Assembly: GCA_041156125.1 (NCBI GenBank)
Contig: JBEVTI010000026.1
Span: 1-64,000 of the forward strand
From: Paraktedonobacter carboxidivorans
GTDB taxonomy: Bacteria; Chloroflexota; Ktedonobacteria; Ktedonobacterales; Ktedonobacteraceae
DNA: 64,000 bases
Direction: 5' to 3'
Shown here: one piece after another, positions 32,601 through 39,732 of the stretch
Layout of the letters: every line of letters begins with the position of its first letter
Position numbering within the stretch: the first letter of the stretch is position 1
The notes under the pieces: model-generated
What the model saw: only the letters and a program-made list of their open reading frames with translations
What the model was told of the DNA's origin: nothing
The model's database searches: none
Program-made: the position numbers and the translations under genes

Positions 32601-32863
32601 TGCAGCGTCTGGTCGATGCTGGCAATACTATTATGGTGATTGAACATAATCTGGAAGTGATCAAGAGCGCCGACTGGCTTATCGATCTTGGCCCCGAGGG
32701 CGGCGATGCTGGCGGTGAGGTAATTACTCAGGGCACACCCGAAGAGGTAGCCGCTGAACCGCGCTCCTATACAGGTCAGTTTTTGCAGCGCATGTTTCAA
32801 GAGGATATCAGGCTGCTGGCAGCACAGGCAGCACAGAATGCTCCTTCGTCAGTGTCCGTTTGA
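29687..32863 (+). CDS. uvrA: Excinuclease ABC subunit A
   Basis: A 1,058-residue UvrA, about 115 longer than the E. coli protein. Start MSKDKIIVRGAREHNLKNID is the family N-terminus. Two ABC ATPase halves are present: Walker A GLSGSGKSS and GVSGSGKST, signature motifs SLSGGEAQRIRLATQIGSG and TLSGGEAQRVKLATELARR. Zinc modules CVYC/CPTC and CEAC/CEIC are intact. It scans DNA for lesions with UvrB. The extra length lies in two hydrophilic insertions, an acidic/serine-rich one near residues 220-280 and a Gly/Asn/Lys-rich one near 505-540. Monocistronic, with a terminator. Confidence 0.97.
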   Translation: MSKDKIIVRGAREHNLKNIDVEIPRDKLVVITGLSGSGKSSLAFDTIFAEGQRRYVESLSAYARQFLDKMEKPDVDHIDGLSPAISIDQKGTTHNPRSTVGTVTEIYDYLRLLYARVGHPHCPKCGREVSQQTVQQIVDAVLNLPAGSKIMLLAPLVQGRKGEYKNVFEEMRRSGYVRVRVDGNVYDLSDEIELDKQKKHTIEVVVDRLSIRKGSRSSSLSQRAGYSEAHPDRKLVAEQSAPYNLNAPDEQSSPRDRSDEEENEDASFRQRVTDSLETTLKLGNGVVLVSIIDGEETLFSEKFACVYCGISIPEIAPRTFSFNSPHGACPTCTGLGTQQEIDAELVVTHPELSIRAGAIAAWCKEMNTSKWYASIAEALAQRDHFSLDTPWRDLSADQRQMMLYGSSEPVTIRYRPQSGSARSYTITFEGVIPHLERRHKQTDSDSTREEIETYMAARICPDCHGARLKPEALGVTVGGRNIVQVSRLSIVHAQRLFQELEHQKPSVAEKPAAPGNGNGKKNGRNASQTTDPLATIDTAGPLVETSLSERERFIARQILKEIRARLQFLVDVGLDYLTLARSATSLSGGEAQRIRLATQIGSGLMGVLYILDEPSIGLHQRDNERLIKTLVRLRNLGNTLLVVEHDEDTMRSADYIIDIGPGAGEHGGHVVAEGNYDEIVANTNSLTGDYLSRRKHIPLPAERRAGNGKFLLIKGARENNLKNIDVEIPLGKFVVVTGVSGSGKSTLVTDILYRKLAHTFFRAHERPGVHDGIEGIENLDKVIDIDQSPIGRTPRSNPATYTNAFTGIRELFAQVPESRIRGYQAGRFSFNVKGGRCEACKGEGIVKIEMNFLPDVYVSCEICDGKRYNREALEIHYKGKSISDVLNMTVEEATTFFSNVPSIYNKMKTLNDVGLGYMRLGQPATTLSGGEAQRVKLATELARRGTGRTMYILDEPTTGLHFADVDRLLEVLQRLVDAGNTIMVIEHNLEVIKSADWLIDLGPEGGDAGGEVITQGTPEEVAAEPRSYTGQFLQRMFQEDIRLLAAQAAQNAPSSVSV

Positions 32864-32916
32864 TAACAGATGCTCTCACTTGTAGAGAATAGTCTTGTTC
32901 TTTTATTACTACTTTC

Positions 32917-32957
32917 ATAGTCAAGGCCAGAGATGCCCTTGACTATCTTTCTTTTTT
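32917..32957 (+). terminator. uvrA terminator
   Basis: ATAGTCAAGG (32917-32926) pairs with CCTTGACTAT (32937-32946), followed by the T-rich CTTTCTTTTTT. Confidence 0.88.
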
Positions 32958-33058
32958 AGGCAAAATATAGATCAACCCGTTGAATCTATGATCTCTCCTC
33001 TCATTCTAAGGCAACATGCTATGGAAAAGCGGAAAAGCGGTGTCCTTATAATCCAGAG

Positions 33059-33121
33059 GTGAGACGATAAACTATTCTCCGGGCAGCAACCGAGCTTTTT
33101 GCGGAGCGCGGTTTTCAGGGC
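33059..33121 (+). pseudogene. TetR-family regulator remnant (first HTH helix only)
   Basis: GTG-AGA-CGA-TAA is followed in frame by ACT ATT CTC and codons for TILRAATELFAERGFQG, the characteristic beginning of a TetR helix-turn-helix domain. The stop may be a GAA-to-TAA change. After this the sequence runs into the 3' end of prmC, so the rest of the regulator is gone. A TATAAT lies just upstream (33047-33052). Short, but the match is specific. Confidence 0.6.
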
Positions 33122-33131
33122 AAACGCAGGC

Positions 33132-34049
33132 TCAATCTTTGTGAAGACCGCTAGAGGACTGAGCGAGCAGTTTGATTTGCAAGAGGCGATCCCAGCCAGA
33201 GTAGTCGCGTAAGCAGGTGATATGTGCCGTGGGCCAGAGCTCCTGAGCAAGCCTGGTCAGAGGCTCGCACTGCCGATAGCCGATTTCCAGCAGGAGGACT
33301 GCTCCAGCGCGCAACTTGTGATTCTGGCTGGCCTCAGACAGCAGACGTTTGAGCAGATCCAGACCCGCGGGTCCACTGAAGAGCGCCAGGTGTGGTTCAT
33401 AGTTTAGTACATCTGGCGTCATAATAGCCTGTTCATCGGTGCCGACATAGGGCAGATTGGCCAGCAGCAGATCAACGGCCTCGGGCAGCGGTTCCAGCAG
33501 ATCGCCTTGCAGTAGACGAACACGCCCGGTGACATCGTGGCGCTGGCAGTTCAGACTGGCCACAGCTAGCGCGTCTGCGGAGATATCGCAGGCATAGAGA
33601 TAGGGCAGACGCAGCTCGTGGACCGCGATACTGATTGGGATGGCTCCGCTGCCTGTACCAATATCAGCTATCAGTGGTAGCTGTCCGTTATCCAGGCGTT
33701 TTTGGCATTCAGCCAGAGCTGCCTCAACCAGTAATTCCGTCTCGGGGCGCGGAATGAGCACGCGCCTGTCAACCACAAAATCCAGCCCATAGAAGCTTTT
33801 TTGCCCGATCAGGTAAGCGACTGGCTCGCCCTCAGCGCGTTGAGCCAGCCAGTTTAGCCAGCGAGCTTCCTGGGCAGCATCTAGTTCTTGCTCAGGATAC
33901 ATATAGAGATAGCTGCGCTCTTTGTGCAGGATCGCGCATAGGAGAAGCTGGGCGTCCAGACGAGGATTTGCAACGGGAAGCTGACGAGCCTGCCTGATCC
34001 TGGTCAGGCGTTGGGTAGCTGTATCTAGAGCTGCGCGAATAGTAGTCAC
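33132..34049 (-). CDS. prmC: Peptide chain release factor glutamine methyltransferase
   Basis: A 305-residue HemK-type SAM methyltransferase that methylates the GGQ glutamine of release factors. It has the N-terminal helical domain, LIPRPETELLVE, SAM motif IADIGTGSGAI and the catalytic motif as NLPY (usually NPPY; the variant occurs in several phyla). Start is uncertain: GTG at 34049 gives VTTIRAALDTA, the usual N-terminus, and leaves 4 bp after the DUF2203 stop; an ATG at 34094 would overlap that gene by 41 bp. Its target prfA is 19 kb away. Confidence 0.93.
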   Translation of the reverse strand: MTTIRAALDTATQRLTRIRQARQLPVANPRLDAQLLLCAILHKERSYLYMYPEQELDAAQEARWLNWLAQRAEGEPVAYLIGQKSFYGLDFVVDRRVLIPRPETELLVEAALAECQKRLDNGQLPLIADIGTGSGAIPISIAVHELRLPYLYACDISADALAVASLNCQRHDVTGRVRLLQGDLLEPLPEAVDLLLANLPYVGTDEQAIMTPDVLNYEPHLALFSGPAGLDLLKRLLSEASQNHKLRAGAVLLLEIGYRQCEPLTRLAQELWPTAHITCLRDYSGWDRLLQIKLLAQSSSGLHKD

Positions 34050-34053
34050 AGGC

Positions 34054-34446
34054 TTAAAATGGCTGACGACCGGCAAAGCCTGTGTGCAACTCATGCCAGT
34101 AATTAATACCAGTCTCGCCCAGACGCCAGCAGAGGTAGATCTCGCGCCCATCGCGCAGCCCGAGGAAATCAATCAACCCTGTCTCGGGATCTTTTAATTC
34201 GCAGCCAAAGTGTAACAGTTCGACTATCAGGGCGCGCCGGATTTGCGTGTTTTGCGTGAGTGCCTGCTGAAGCTTCGCGATACGTTCGTGTAGATGGTGC
34301 CCGTTGCCGCGTGCCCTTTTTTCTAGCTCCGCCAATTCCGACTCATACTCTTGTGCCGCTGCGTGTTCCCGTTGAATAGTGCGCAAAATCACGCTTACCT
34401 GTGGTAAGAGTGCCTCGGCCTCTTCGCGTGTAAAATAGCGCGCCAT
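34054..34446 (-). CDS. DUF2203 family protein
   Basis: A 130-residue protein that begins MARYFTREEAEALLPQV and contains GCELKDPETGLIDF, then LRDGREIYLCWRLGE and YWHELHTGFAGRQ, all hallmarks of DUF2203. A coiled-coil helix (about 25-65) comes before the conserved part. Biochemical function is unknown. It is cytosolic, with ATG after GGAGG. Immediately upstream of prmC, so it is likely co-transcribed with it. Confidence 0.92.
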   Translation of the reverse strand: MARYFTREEAEALLPQVSVILRTIQREHAAAQEYESELAELEKRARGNGHHLHERIAKLQQALTQNTQIRRALIVELLHFGCELKDPETGLIDFLGLRDGREIYLCWRLGETGINYWHELHTGFAGRQPF

Positions 34447-34648
34447 CTTTTATTTCCTCCGCTTGCTGTGATATTCAGATTGTTAATGGCTAGCTCTGAC
34501 TTCATGATAACATGTTTTCACACTGCGTGCATATAGCCGCAAGCCAGATTGAAACCTATTTTACCGCTAGCGCGTGCCTTATATTGTTAAAAGCTTGTTA
34601 ATTGGCGTAGATTTGAGGCTGTAAATCAAAACGTCAGGGAGGGAATCT

Positions 34649-35287
34649 ATGCATTTTGTATTATCGACTTCAACACTACTGGAAATCCTGGCCGCTGTTA
34701 TTGTCTTAGGTATTTTGTTCTACTTCTTTACGCGATCTCGTGGGAGGGCAAGAAGGTCGCCTGGACCTCGTCCAGCTAGAACCAGTGCCGCCCCGGCTCC
34801 AGTTAGAACCAGTGCCGCTCCAGCTCCAGTTAAGGCTAGAGGTGTCCCGGTTAGCAGAGGCTTCAATCCGTTTAAAAGAGGGCTCAGTACTGCAACCAGT
34901 GATCATGGTCTGGCAGTAGCTCGCATGTATGGGCGCGAACAGCGCAGCCCACAATGGTCCAGAGTAGCGCACGAGCATCTGCTTCACGAACCGGCTTGTG
35001 TGGTCTGCGGGTATAAAGGACGGGGACTACAGGTGCATCATATTAAGCCATTTCACCTTCACCCGGAATTGGAGTTGGACCCGACTAATTTGATCACATT
35101 GTGCGAGATCAATGGCAGGGAGCATCATCTACTTATTGGCCACCTGGACGACTGGACTTCGTATAATCCGATTGTGCGAGATGATACCCACCGCTATCAC
35201 AATGAGTCTGCCAATCAGATTCGCCAGAATCCGGCCTGGCTGGAAGAGGAGGCCCATCGTCCTAAACCTCAAGTTGAAGCTACTTAA
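34649..35287 (+). CDS. Membrane-anchored HNH-domain protein
   Basis: A 212-residue protein with an N-terminal membrane helix (about 8-28, LLEILAAVIVLGILFYFF), then a basic Arg/Pro/Ala-rich linker containing two copies of RTSAAPAPV. The C-terminal half is an HNH domain: CVVC, LQVHHIKPFHLHPELELD, NLITLC, then HHLLIGHLDDW. The treble-clef ligands (CxxC, HH, N, C and a second HH) look intact, so nuclease activity is plausible. Whether the HNH faces cytosol or outside is unclear; the positive linker after the helix favours the cytosol. ATG follows AGGGAGGG. No methylase or toxin partner nearby. Confidence 0.85.
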   Translation: MHFVLSTSTLLEILAAVIVLGILFYFFTRSRGRARRSPGPRPARTSAAPAPVRTSAAPAPVKARGVPVSRGFNPFKRGLSTATSDHGLAVARMYGREQRSPQWSRVAHEHLLHEPACVVCGYKGRGLQVHHIKPFHLHPELELDPTNLITLCEINGREHHLLIGHLDDWTSYNPIVRDDTHRYHNESANQIRQNPAWLEEEAHRPKPQVEAT

Positions 35288-35383
35288 GTGCTGCTAAGAT
35301 CGGGATTGGAGTAATGTCCTTTCACGATAATCATGTTGCTGCTTTCGCGTTGTAAAGCTGTATTCATGCGATAGGTGATGTAT

Positions 35384-36472
35384 ATGCAAGATAGTTTACA
35401 AGACACAAAGCGTCCCAATTTTCTAAGCGTGTTGTTGGCTAAAACTGCGCCGTTACGCGGCCTTTTTCTAAAGTTCAGCAACGATTGGGACATGACCTCG
35501 GCCTCGGGTCTGGCGTATAATTTGATGACCGCGATGGTACCCATTTTTATCACGTTGATCGCGGTATTTGGTCTGACTATCGGCACTTTTGATGCAAAAG
35601 CTAATGCAGATCTTATCGCACGTATACAGCAGATTTTTCCGGTGACGTTAAATAATACGGGCATCCTCAATATAGTCCTCACCTCTTTACGCCAGAAAGC
35701 GGGCTTCCTCGGTGTACTGGCTGTACTTGCCGCAATTTTTGGAGGTTCGCGTCTTTTTGTTTCTATTGAGGGTTATTTTGATATTGTTTACTCCACTGCG
35801 CCTCGGGGTATCATTGCGCAAAACATTATGGCGATCCTGATGATGCTGGCATTTCTTGTCTTGATCCCATTAATGGTTGTTGCCTCATTCATTCCAGCGC
35901 TTCTGCCTGGTCTGGCGCAGATTCCGGGGCTGAATAGTATTCCTGGTATTGTTCAATTGACAGACAATGCTTTTGTTCTTAGCATTGCTGGCATCCTTGT
36001 GAGCCTGCTCATTAGCTGGATTTTCTTTGAAGTTATTTATAGCTTTGTTCCCAATCTAAAATTGAGTTTTCGCCATAGTTGGCGCGGCGCAGTAGTTGCC
36101 GCCATTGGCCTTGAGGTCTTTCTGATCTTGTTCCCGTATTACATTACTCATCTGATGGGTAGTTATACAGGTACTGCTGGCTTTATCCTTATTCTGCTCG
36201 TTTTTTTCTACTACTTTGCGGTCATTCTATTAGTAGGAGCAGAGATTAATGCATACTTTGCCCTGGGCATTGCTCCTCTACCCGATAATATCGCCGTCGT
36301 TTTGCAAAAGGTAGACAGACAAAAGGGAAATGGCCAAAAGACTGACGAAGCAAGTCCAGTATTACAGAAGGTAGACGAACCAAAGATAGACGAACAAAAG
36401 GCAGAGAAAGCAAGCCTTGTTTTACAAAAGGCAGACGGCCAAAAGGCGGACGAAGCAAGTCTTACTCAATAG
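35384..36472 (+). CDS. YihY/BrkB-family membrane protein with degenerate C-terminal repeats
   Basis: A 362-residue protein with about six membrane helices. The segment WDMTSASGLAYNLMTAMVP and LSFRHSWRGAVVAAIGLE are typical of the YihY family (once misnamed RNase BN), thought to be inner-membrane transport or envelope proteins. The last 65 residues are hydrophilic and made of imperfect units such as VLQKVD, DEQKAEKASLVLQKADGQK and DEASL. The ATG after AGGTGA was chosen over two earlier starts. It ends in a bidirectional hairpin. Confidence 0.9.
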   Translation: MQDSLQDTKRPNFLSVLLAKTAPLRGLFLKFSNDWDMTSASGLAYNLMTAMVPIFITLIAVFGLTIGTFDAKANADLIARIQQIFPVTLNNTGILNIVLTSLRQKAGFLGVLAVLAAIFGGSRLFVSIEGYFDIVYSTAPRGIIAQNIMAILMMLAFLVLIPLMVVASFIPALLPGLAQIPGLNSIPGIVQLTDNAFVLSIAGILVSLLISWIFFEVIYSFVPNLKLSFRHSWRGAVVAAIGLEVFLILFPYYITHLMGSYTGTAGFILILLVFFYYFAVILLVGAEINAYFALGIAPLPDNIAVVLQKVDRQKGNGQKTDEASPVLQKVDEPKIDEQKAEKASLVLQKADGQKADEASLTQ

Positions 36473-36476
36473 GACA

Positions 36477-36543
36477 TAGCAAGTCACAGATAGCAAGCGG
36501 CAAGCCATGACCTGGCTTGCCGCTTGCTATCTGTGACTTGCTA
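36477..36543. terminator. Perfect 31-bp bidirectional terminator hairpin
   Basis: Arms 36477-36507 and 36513-36543 are exact complements with a five-base loop. The right arm includes the stop codon of the convergent membrane protein gene. Confidence 0.85.
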
Positions 36544-37209
36544 GCGTCTTTTCTCAACGGCCTCGTAGGGAGTTGTGGCCACGCCGAAGTTGTTGCTGGC
36601 GTGTGGAAGATCTGCTGTCTGTGAACTAACGTTATTTGTACGCGGCACACTTGTCTTGCGTGTTCGTGCTCGCTTGCGAACCGCAAGCAGTCTGCGCCAG
36701 AGGAGCAGGCCAACCAGCAGGCTACTGGCAATGTAGATACCCAGAGCCCAGGGAGTCTGTGTATCGCTGCCGGAGCCTAGCCCGTGAATTGTGGCAAGTA
36801 TAAAGATGCCCAGGGTCAGCACATGTAAGCGCCGCCACCACTTGTAGCCGATACGCGGACGTATCCAGGTGCTAAGACCGATAGCGAGGCTAAGGTAGAG
36901 AGAGATGATACCAAACGCCATCCAGCTTGGGCGATAATGGCTCGCGAAAGGGATTAGCATTTCGTTCCAGCCGAAGCTGGTGAAAGGGTCGATCCAGGTT
37001 GCCAGGATGTGGACGCCCAGGAAGATCGCACTGAGTAGCGTCAGAAAATTATGCAGTTCATTATTGATCAGGCGTGGCCAGCGCGCGGGTGACTGCATCT
37101 GTGTTGACAGCGCCAGGCCAATGATCACAGCCAGTGTGAGTAATACATAAGCGGTAAAACCGCCTGCTCGCGCAACGTTCCATGTAACACTGGCCCAGAG
37201 GGTATTCAT
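36541..37209 (-). CDS. Ferric-reductase-like heme membrane protein
   Basis: A 222-residue protein with about six membrane helices. Histidines sit in the heme-binding pattern of ferric-reductase-like transmembrane domains: NNELHNFLTLL and GVHILATW, then WRRLHVLTLGIFILATIHG. It would pass electrons across the membrane. The C-terminal 50 residues are polar. It overlaps the apbE stop by 4 bp (ATGA), so the two are translationally coupled. This resembles MsrQ-type quinol-linked heme proteins, but without an MsrP gene. Confidence 0.85.
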   Translation of the reverse strand: MNTLWASVTWNVARAGGFTAYVLLTLAVIIGLALSTQMQSPARWPRLINNELHNFLTLLSAIFLGVHILATWIDPFTSFGWNEMLIPFASHYRPSWMAFGIISLYLSLAIGLSTWIRPRIGYKWWRRLHVLTLGIFILATIHGLGSGSDTQTPWALGIYIASSLLVGLLLWRRLLAVRKRARTRKTSVPRTNNVSSQTADLPHASNNFGVATTPYEAVEKRR

Positions 37210-38129
37210 AATAGCTCCATTATTTCTGGCTGCCAGGGTTCCACTGTTTCCCAGGTGCCGTTCTCATGGACCAATAAGCCACCTATATGGTGCTTGCGCA
37301 GAAAGGCTGCTCCAGCCCGTGAGCCTAGAATAAACGCGACTTTGGCTCCGACTTCGGCCTGTTCGCAGCGATCGGCTATCACCGTAACCGACCAGAGATC
37401 GCTCTGGGCGGGTAGTCCAGTGTGCGGATCAAGCAGGTGATGGCGCAATACCTGACCTTGCCACCAGTGGCGACGCTCAATCCCTGAGGTTGCGACCGCT
37501 CCATGGCGCAGGGGAATTGACCAGTGCTGTTCGCGTCCCGGCACAGCGATTTGCCATTGCTGAGCATTGTCTGGAAGCCCCAGCACAGCCAGGTCGCCAC
37601 CCGCGTTCACCAGAGCTGTTTGTATGCCGCTCTGACGGAGCTTTTCCAGCGCTGCGTCAACCGCCATACCCTTCGCGATGCCCCCGAAGTCGAGCTTGAT
37701 GCCAGCGGGCAGAGTGACGCTGCGATGAATAGGATCGAGTTTAATGCCATGCCAGCGTCCCCCCGGTTCACCAGGGATGATAAGATCAAAACGCTTCAAG
37801 GAAAGCTCCTCAAAAGTGCTATCGTATCCAAGGCTGACAAGTTGATCCAGCAGAGCTGGATCATAGACGCCCTCACTGGCCTGAGCGGCATTCAGAGCTG
37901 TTGCCAGTACAGCATAAAGCAGCCCGCTGACAGGCACAGGGGTTTCTGCCTGCCTATTCAACTGCGAGAGTTCACTTTCTGGCAGGAAACGGCTCAGTGC
38001 CAGTTCCCACTCTATAAAGAGCGCGCGTACAAGCTGGCTCCCTTGCTTGATCTGGGACGCAGGCAGTAACACAGAAATGGTCGTGCCCATGGCCTTAAAT
38101 TCTTCGCGCGCCATACCCATGGGAGTCAT
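37206..38129 (-). CDS. apbE: FAD:protein FMN transferase
   Basis: A 307-residue ApbE, which attaches FMN to threonine in target proteins. Motifs: EFKAMGTTISV at the N-terminus, SELSQLNRQ, KLDFGGIAKGMAVD, NAGGDLAVLG and HHLLDPHTGLPA. No signal peptide is obvious with this start; an open extension upstream overlaps the preceding gene. It lies 4 bp after a Ser/Thr-rich membrane protein and is coupled to the heme protein. No FMN-binding-domain target is recognised in the operon. Confidence 0.93.
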   Translation of the reverse strand: MTPMGMAREEFKAMGTTISVLLPASQIKQGSQLVRALFIEWELALSRFLPESELSQLNRQAETPVPVSGLLYAVLATALNAAQASEGVYDPALLDQLVSLGYDSTFEELSLKRFDLIIPGEPGGRWHGIKLDPIHRSVTLPAGIKLDFGGIAKGMAVDAALEKLRQSGIQTALVNAGGDLAVLGLPDNAQQWQIAVPGREQHWSIPLRHGAVATSGIERRHWWQGQVLRHHLLDPHTGLPAQSDLWSVTVIADRCEQAEVGAKVAFILGSRAGAAFLRKHHIGGLLVHENGTWETVEPWQPEIMELL

Positions 38130-38133
38130 ATAT

Positions 38134-38649
38134 TCAGGAGGTGTGAGAGCCACTTGCCGGAGTGGAGGAGGCGGTATTTGCTTTGCTGGTAGATCCTGAG
38201 CTTGAAGTACTGGTGGTTGTGCTGGTTGTTGCGCTCGCGCTAGCTGTGGCGGTTGGAGTACTGGTTCCAAGATTATTGCCTCCTTGTTGATTAAAAAAGG
38301 TATTATTTTGTTGAGAAGTAGTTTTGGGCGAGGTAGTTGATTTCTGGCTAGAAGACGTATTAATCTGGTGATAAGCCACCAGACCGCTAAATGAGGCGAA
38401 AGCCGCCAGGGATGTAACTACCAATGCTTGCTTAAACAGGCGCGCGAGTGCCAATGCTCTGACCTTTGGCATCCGGGCGGGCACTGGCGCTTGCGCGCTG
38501 CGCTTACTGGTGTTTGCCTGTGCCTGGTGAGCTTGTGGCGCGCCGGGTAGATTGTTGACATAAAGATCAGAATACGTACTATTATAGGTGTGTTGCCGGG
38601 GCATTTGCCTGGCTATTTTCGGATCATATCTATATGGATTATTTTCCAC
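38134..38649 (-). CDS. Single-TM protein with Ser/Thr-rich extracytoplasmic tail
   Basis: A 171-residue protein: a basic, Pro/Gln-rich cytoplasmic N-terminus of about 75 residues, one membrane helix (ALVVTSLAAFASFSGLVAYH), then about 75 residues almost entirely Ser, Thr, Ala, Asn and Gly. The start is GTG at 38649, five bases after AAGGAG; an ATG nine codons earlier has a poorer signal. No family is recognised. As the first gene of the apbE-heme protein operon it may be an anchor, electron conduit partner or FMN acceptor; no canonical flavinylation motif was spotted. Confidence 0.75.
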   Translation of the reverse strand: MENNPYRYDPKIARQMPRQHTYNSTYSDLYVNNLPGAPQAHQAQANTSKRSAQAPVPARMPKVRALALARLFKQALVVTSLAAFASFSGLVAYHQINTSSSQKSTTSPKTTSQQNNTFFNQQGGNNLGTSTPTATASASATTSTTTSTSSSGSTSKANTASSTPASGSHTS

Positions 38650-38760
38650 GTAAACTCCTTGTTTCATGACTATCATCTTGCTCTTTGACCGCTAAGGCCT
38701 CTATATGAGGTTACTACTATAGTAAGATACAAACATGTGAGATATATTGGAGATATATTG

Positions 38761-38791
38761 GAGGATTCTCATTGTGGCAACGAGAATCCTC
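38761..38791. terminator. Hairpin upstream of the apbE operon
   Basis: GAGGATTCTC (38761-38770) pairs exactly with GAGAATCCTC (38782-38791). It is the second hairpin after the GT39 remnant, ahead of the apbE operon. Confidence 0.5.
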
Positions 38792-38820
38792 GGCACCTGC
38801 AGCGTCTCGCGCAAGCAGGG

Positions 38821-38869
38821 GATGGGTGGCAGAGGGGCTGACCCGGCGCCAGTCCCTCTGCCACCCATC
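38821..38869. terminator. Perfect 16-bp hairpin after the GT39 remnant
   Basis: GATGGGTGGCAGAGGG (38821-38836) and its complement (38854-38869) flank 17 bases. It lies downstream of the glycosyltransferase remnant and is probably its original terminator. Confidence 0.65.
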
Positions 38870-38922
38870 ACTAGCAAGCAATGAGCGCTTGCTCCAGGCT
38901 CAGGCGTAGCCTGTTACAGGCA

Positions 38923-39732
38923 TTAGCTAGATGCTGAGCAGACGTAGAGCTGCGAGTTACCACCGACTCCGTTCCCAGAGCTACTTGAACTACTGGTGCT
39001 GCCAGAGTATGCGCTTGCACTGACAGCCGTGCAGTGTTGGGTAACCCAGGAGGTAAGTGAACTCTGGCCACCCATGCCCCCACCACCGCCGAGCAGGAAG
39101 AAACGGATGATACCCTGTGCAACCAGCTTTGCAAGTTGACTGGTTGTTAGAATAGGATCGCTGCCAGAGAAGCCGCCCAGAGCCATCACAGGCTGATTGG
39201 TAGCCAGAATGATTGCATCGGCCTCCTGAGAGCTGGCGACGGTCACAAGGTACTTCGCGTTTCCACGATGCGCTTCGAGGTAAGAGATCAGCGCAGTGTC
39301 AACATTCACCCCATTGTTGGTACCGCCAGCGCTGAAATTGCCGCCACCTATGCCTGAAGTGGTCGGGCCAGCCGTTGGTAGATCAGCCGCGCTATTCGTC
39401 AGCGCGGGTACAGCCGACCCTATTGCTGAGGTGAGCAGCAAGCCGATCAGCGCCAGGGTGACGGCTGGCAGCAAGAGGCGTCGCAGAATATGCACGCGCG
39501 GGAGCAGGCGGGCAATGAACAGGACGAGGGCCGCGACTCCGCAGGTGATAGCGATGGTTGGAACCAGCCAGCTACCCCAGGCTGGATTGCTAAGGATGAT
39601 ATGGATCTGCTCCAGAGCGGTCAGCACAATAGCTATCGGAAGCAGCCAGCCGCGCCAGCCAGCGCGACGATAGTCCTGCCACATCACCACCACGCCAATG
39701 CCGAAGAGGGCGCAGATCGCCGGGGCGAGCGT
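38923..39732 (-). pseudogene. C-terminal fragment of a GT39 (YkcB-type) membrane glycosyltransferase
   Basis: The reading frame begins abruptly at TLAPAICALFGIG and continues VVVMWQDYRRAGWRGWLLP, several membrane helices, LTNSAADLPTAGPT and the family end domain (VMALGGFSGSDPILT, FLLGGGGGMGG, WVTQHC). In full-length relatives this follows some 350-450 residues with the catalytic Asp-Glu loop, which are absent here. The frame is open for about 30 more codons upstream but unlike the family. A 256-residue product could be made from an internal ATG, but it would lack the active site. Deletion remnant. Confidence 0.75.

Noticed and set aside
37524..38069. 181-codon plus-strand frame opposite apbE
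   Set aside because: apbE motifs on the minus strand are clear; the opposite frame has no family features.
38871..39134. 87-codon minus-strand frame overlapping the GT39 fragment
   Set aside because: It is out of frame with the recognised GT39 domain.
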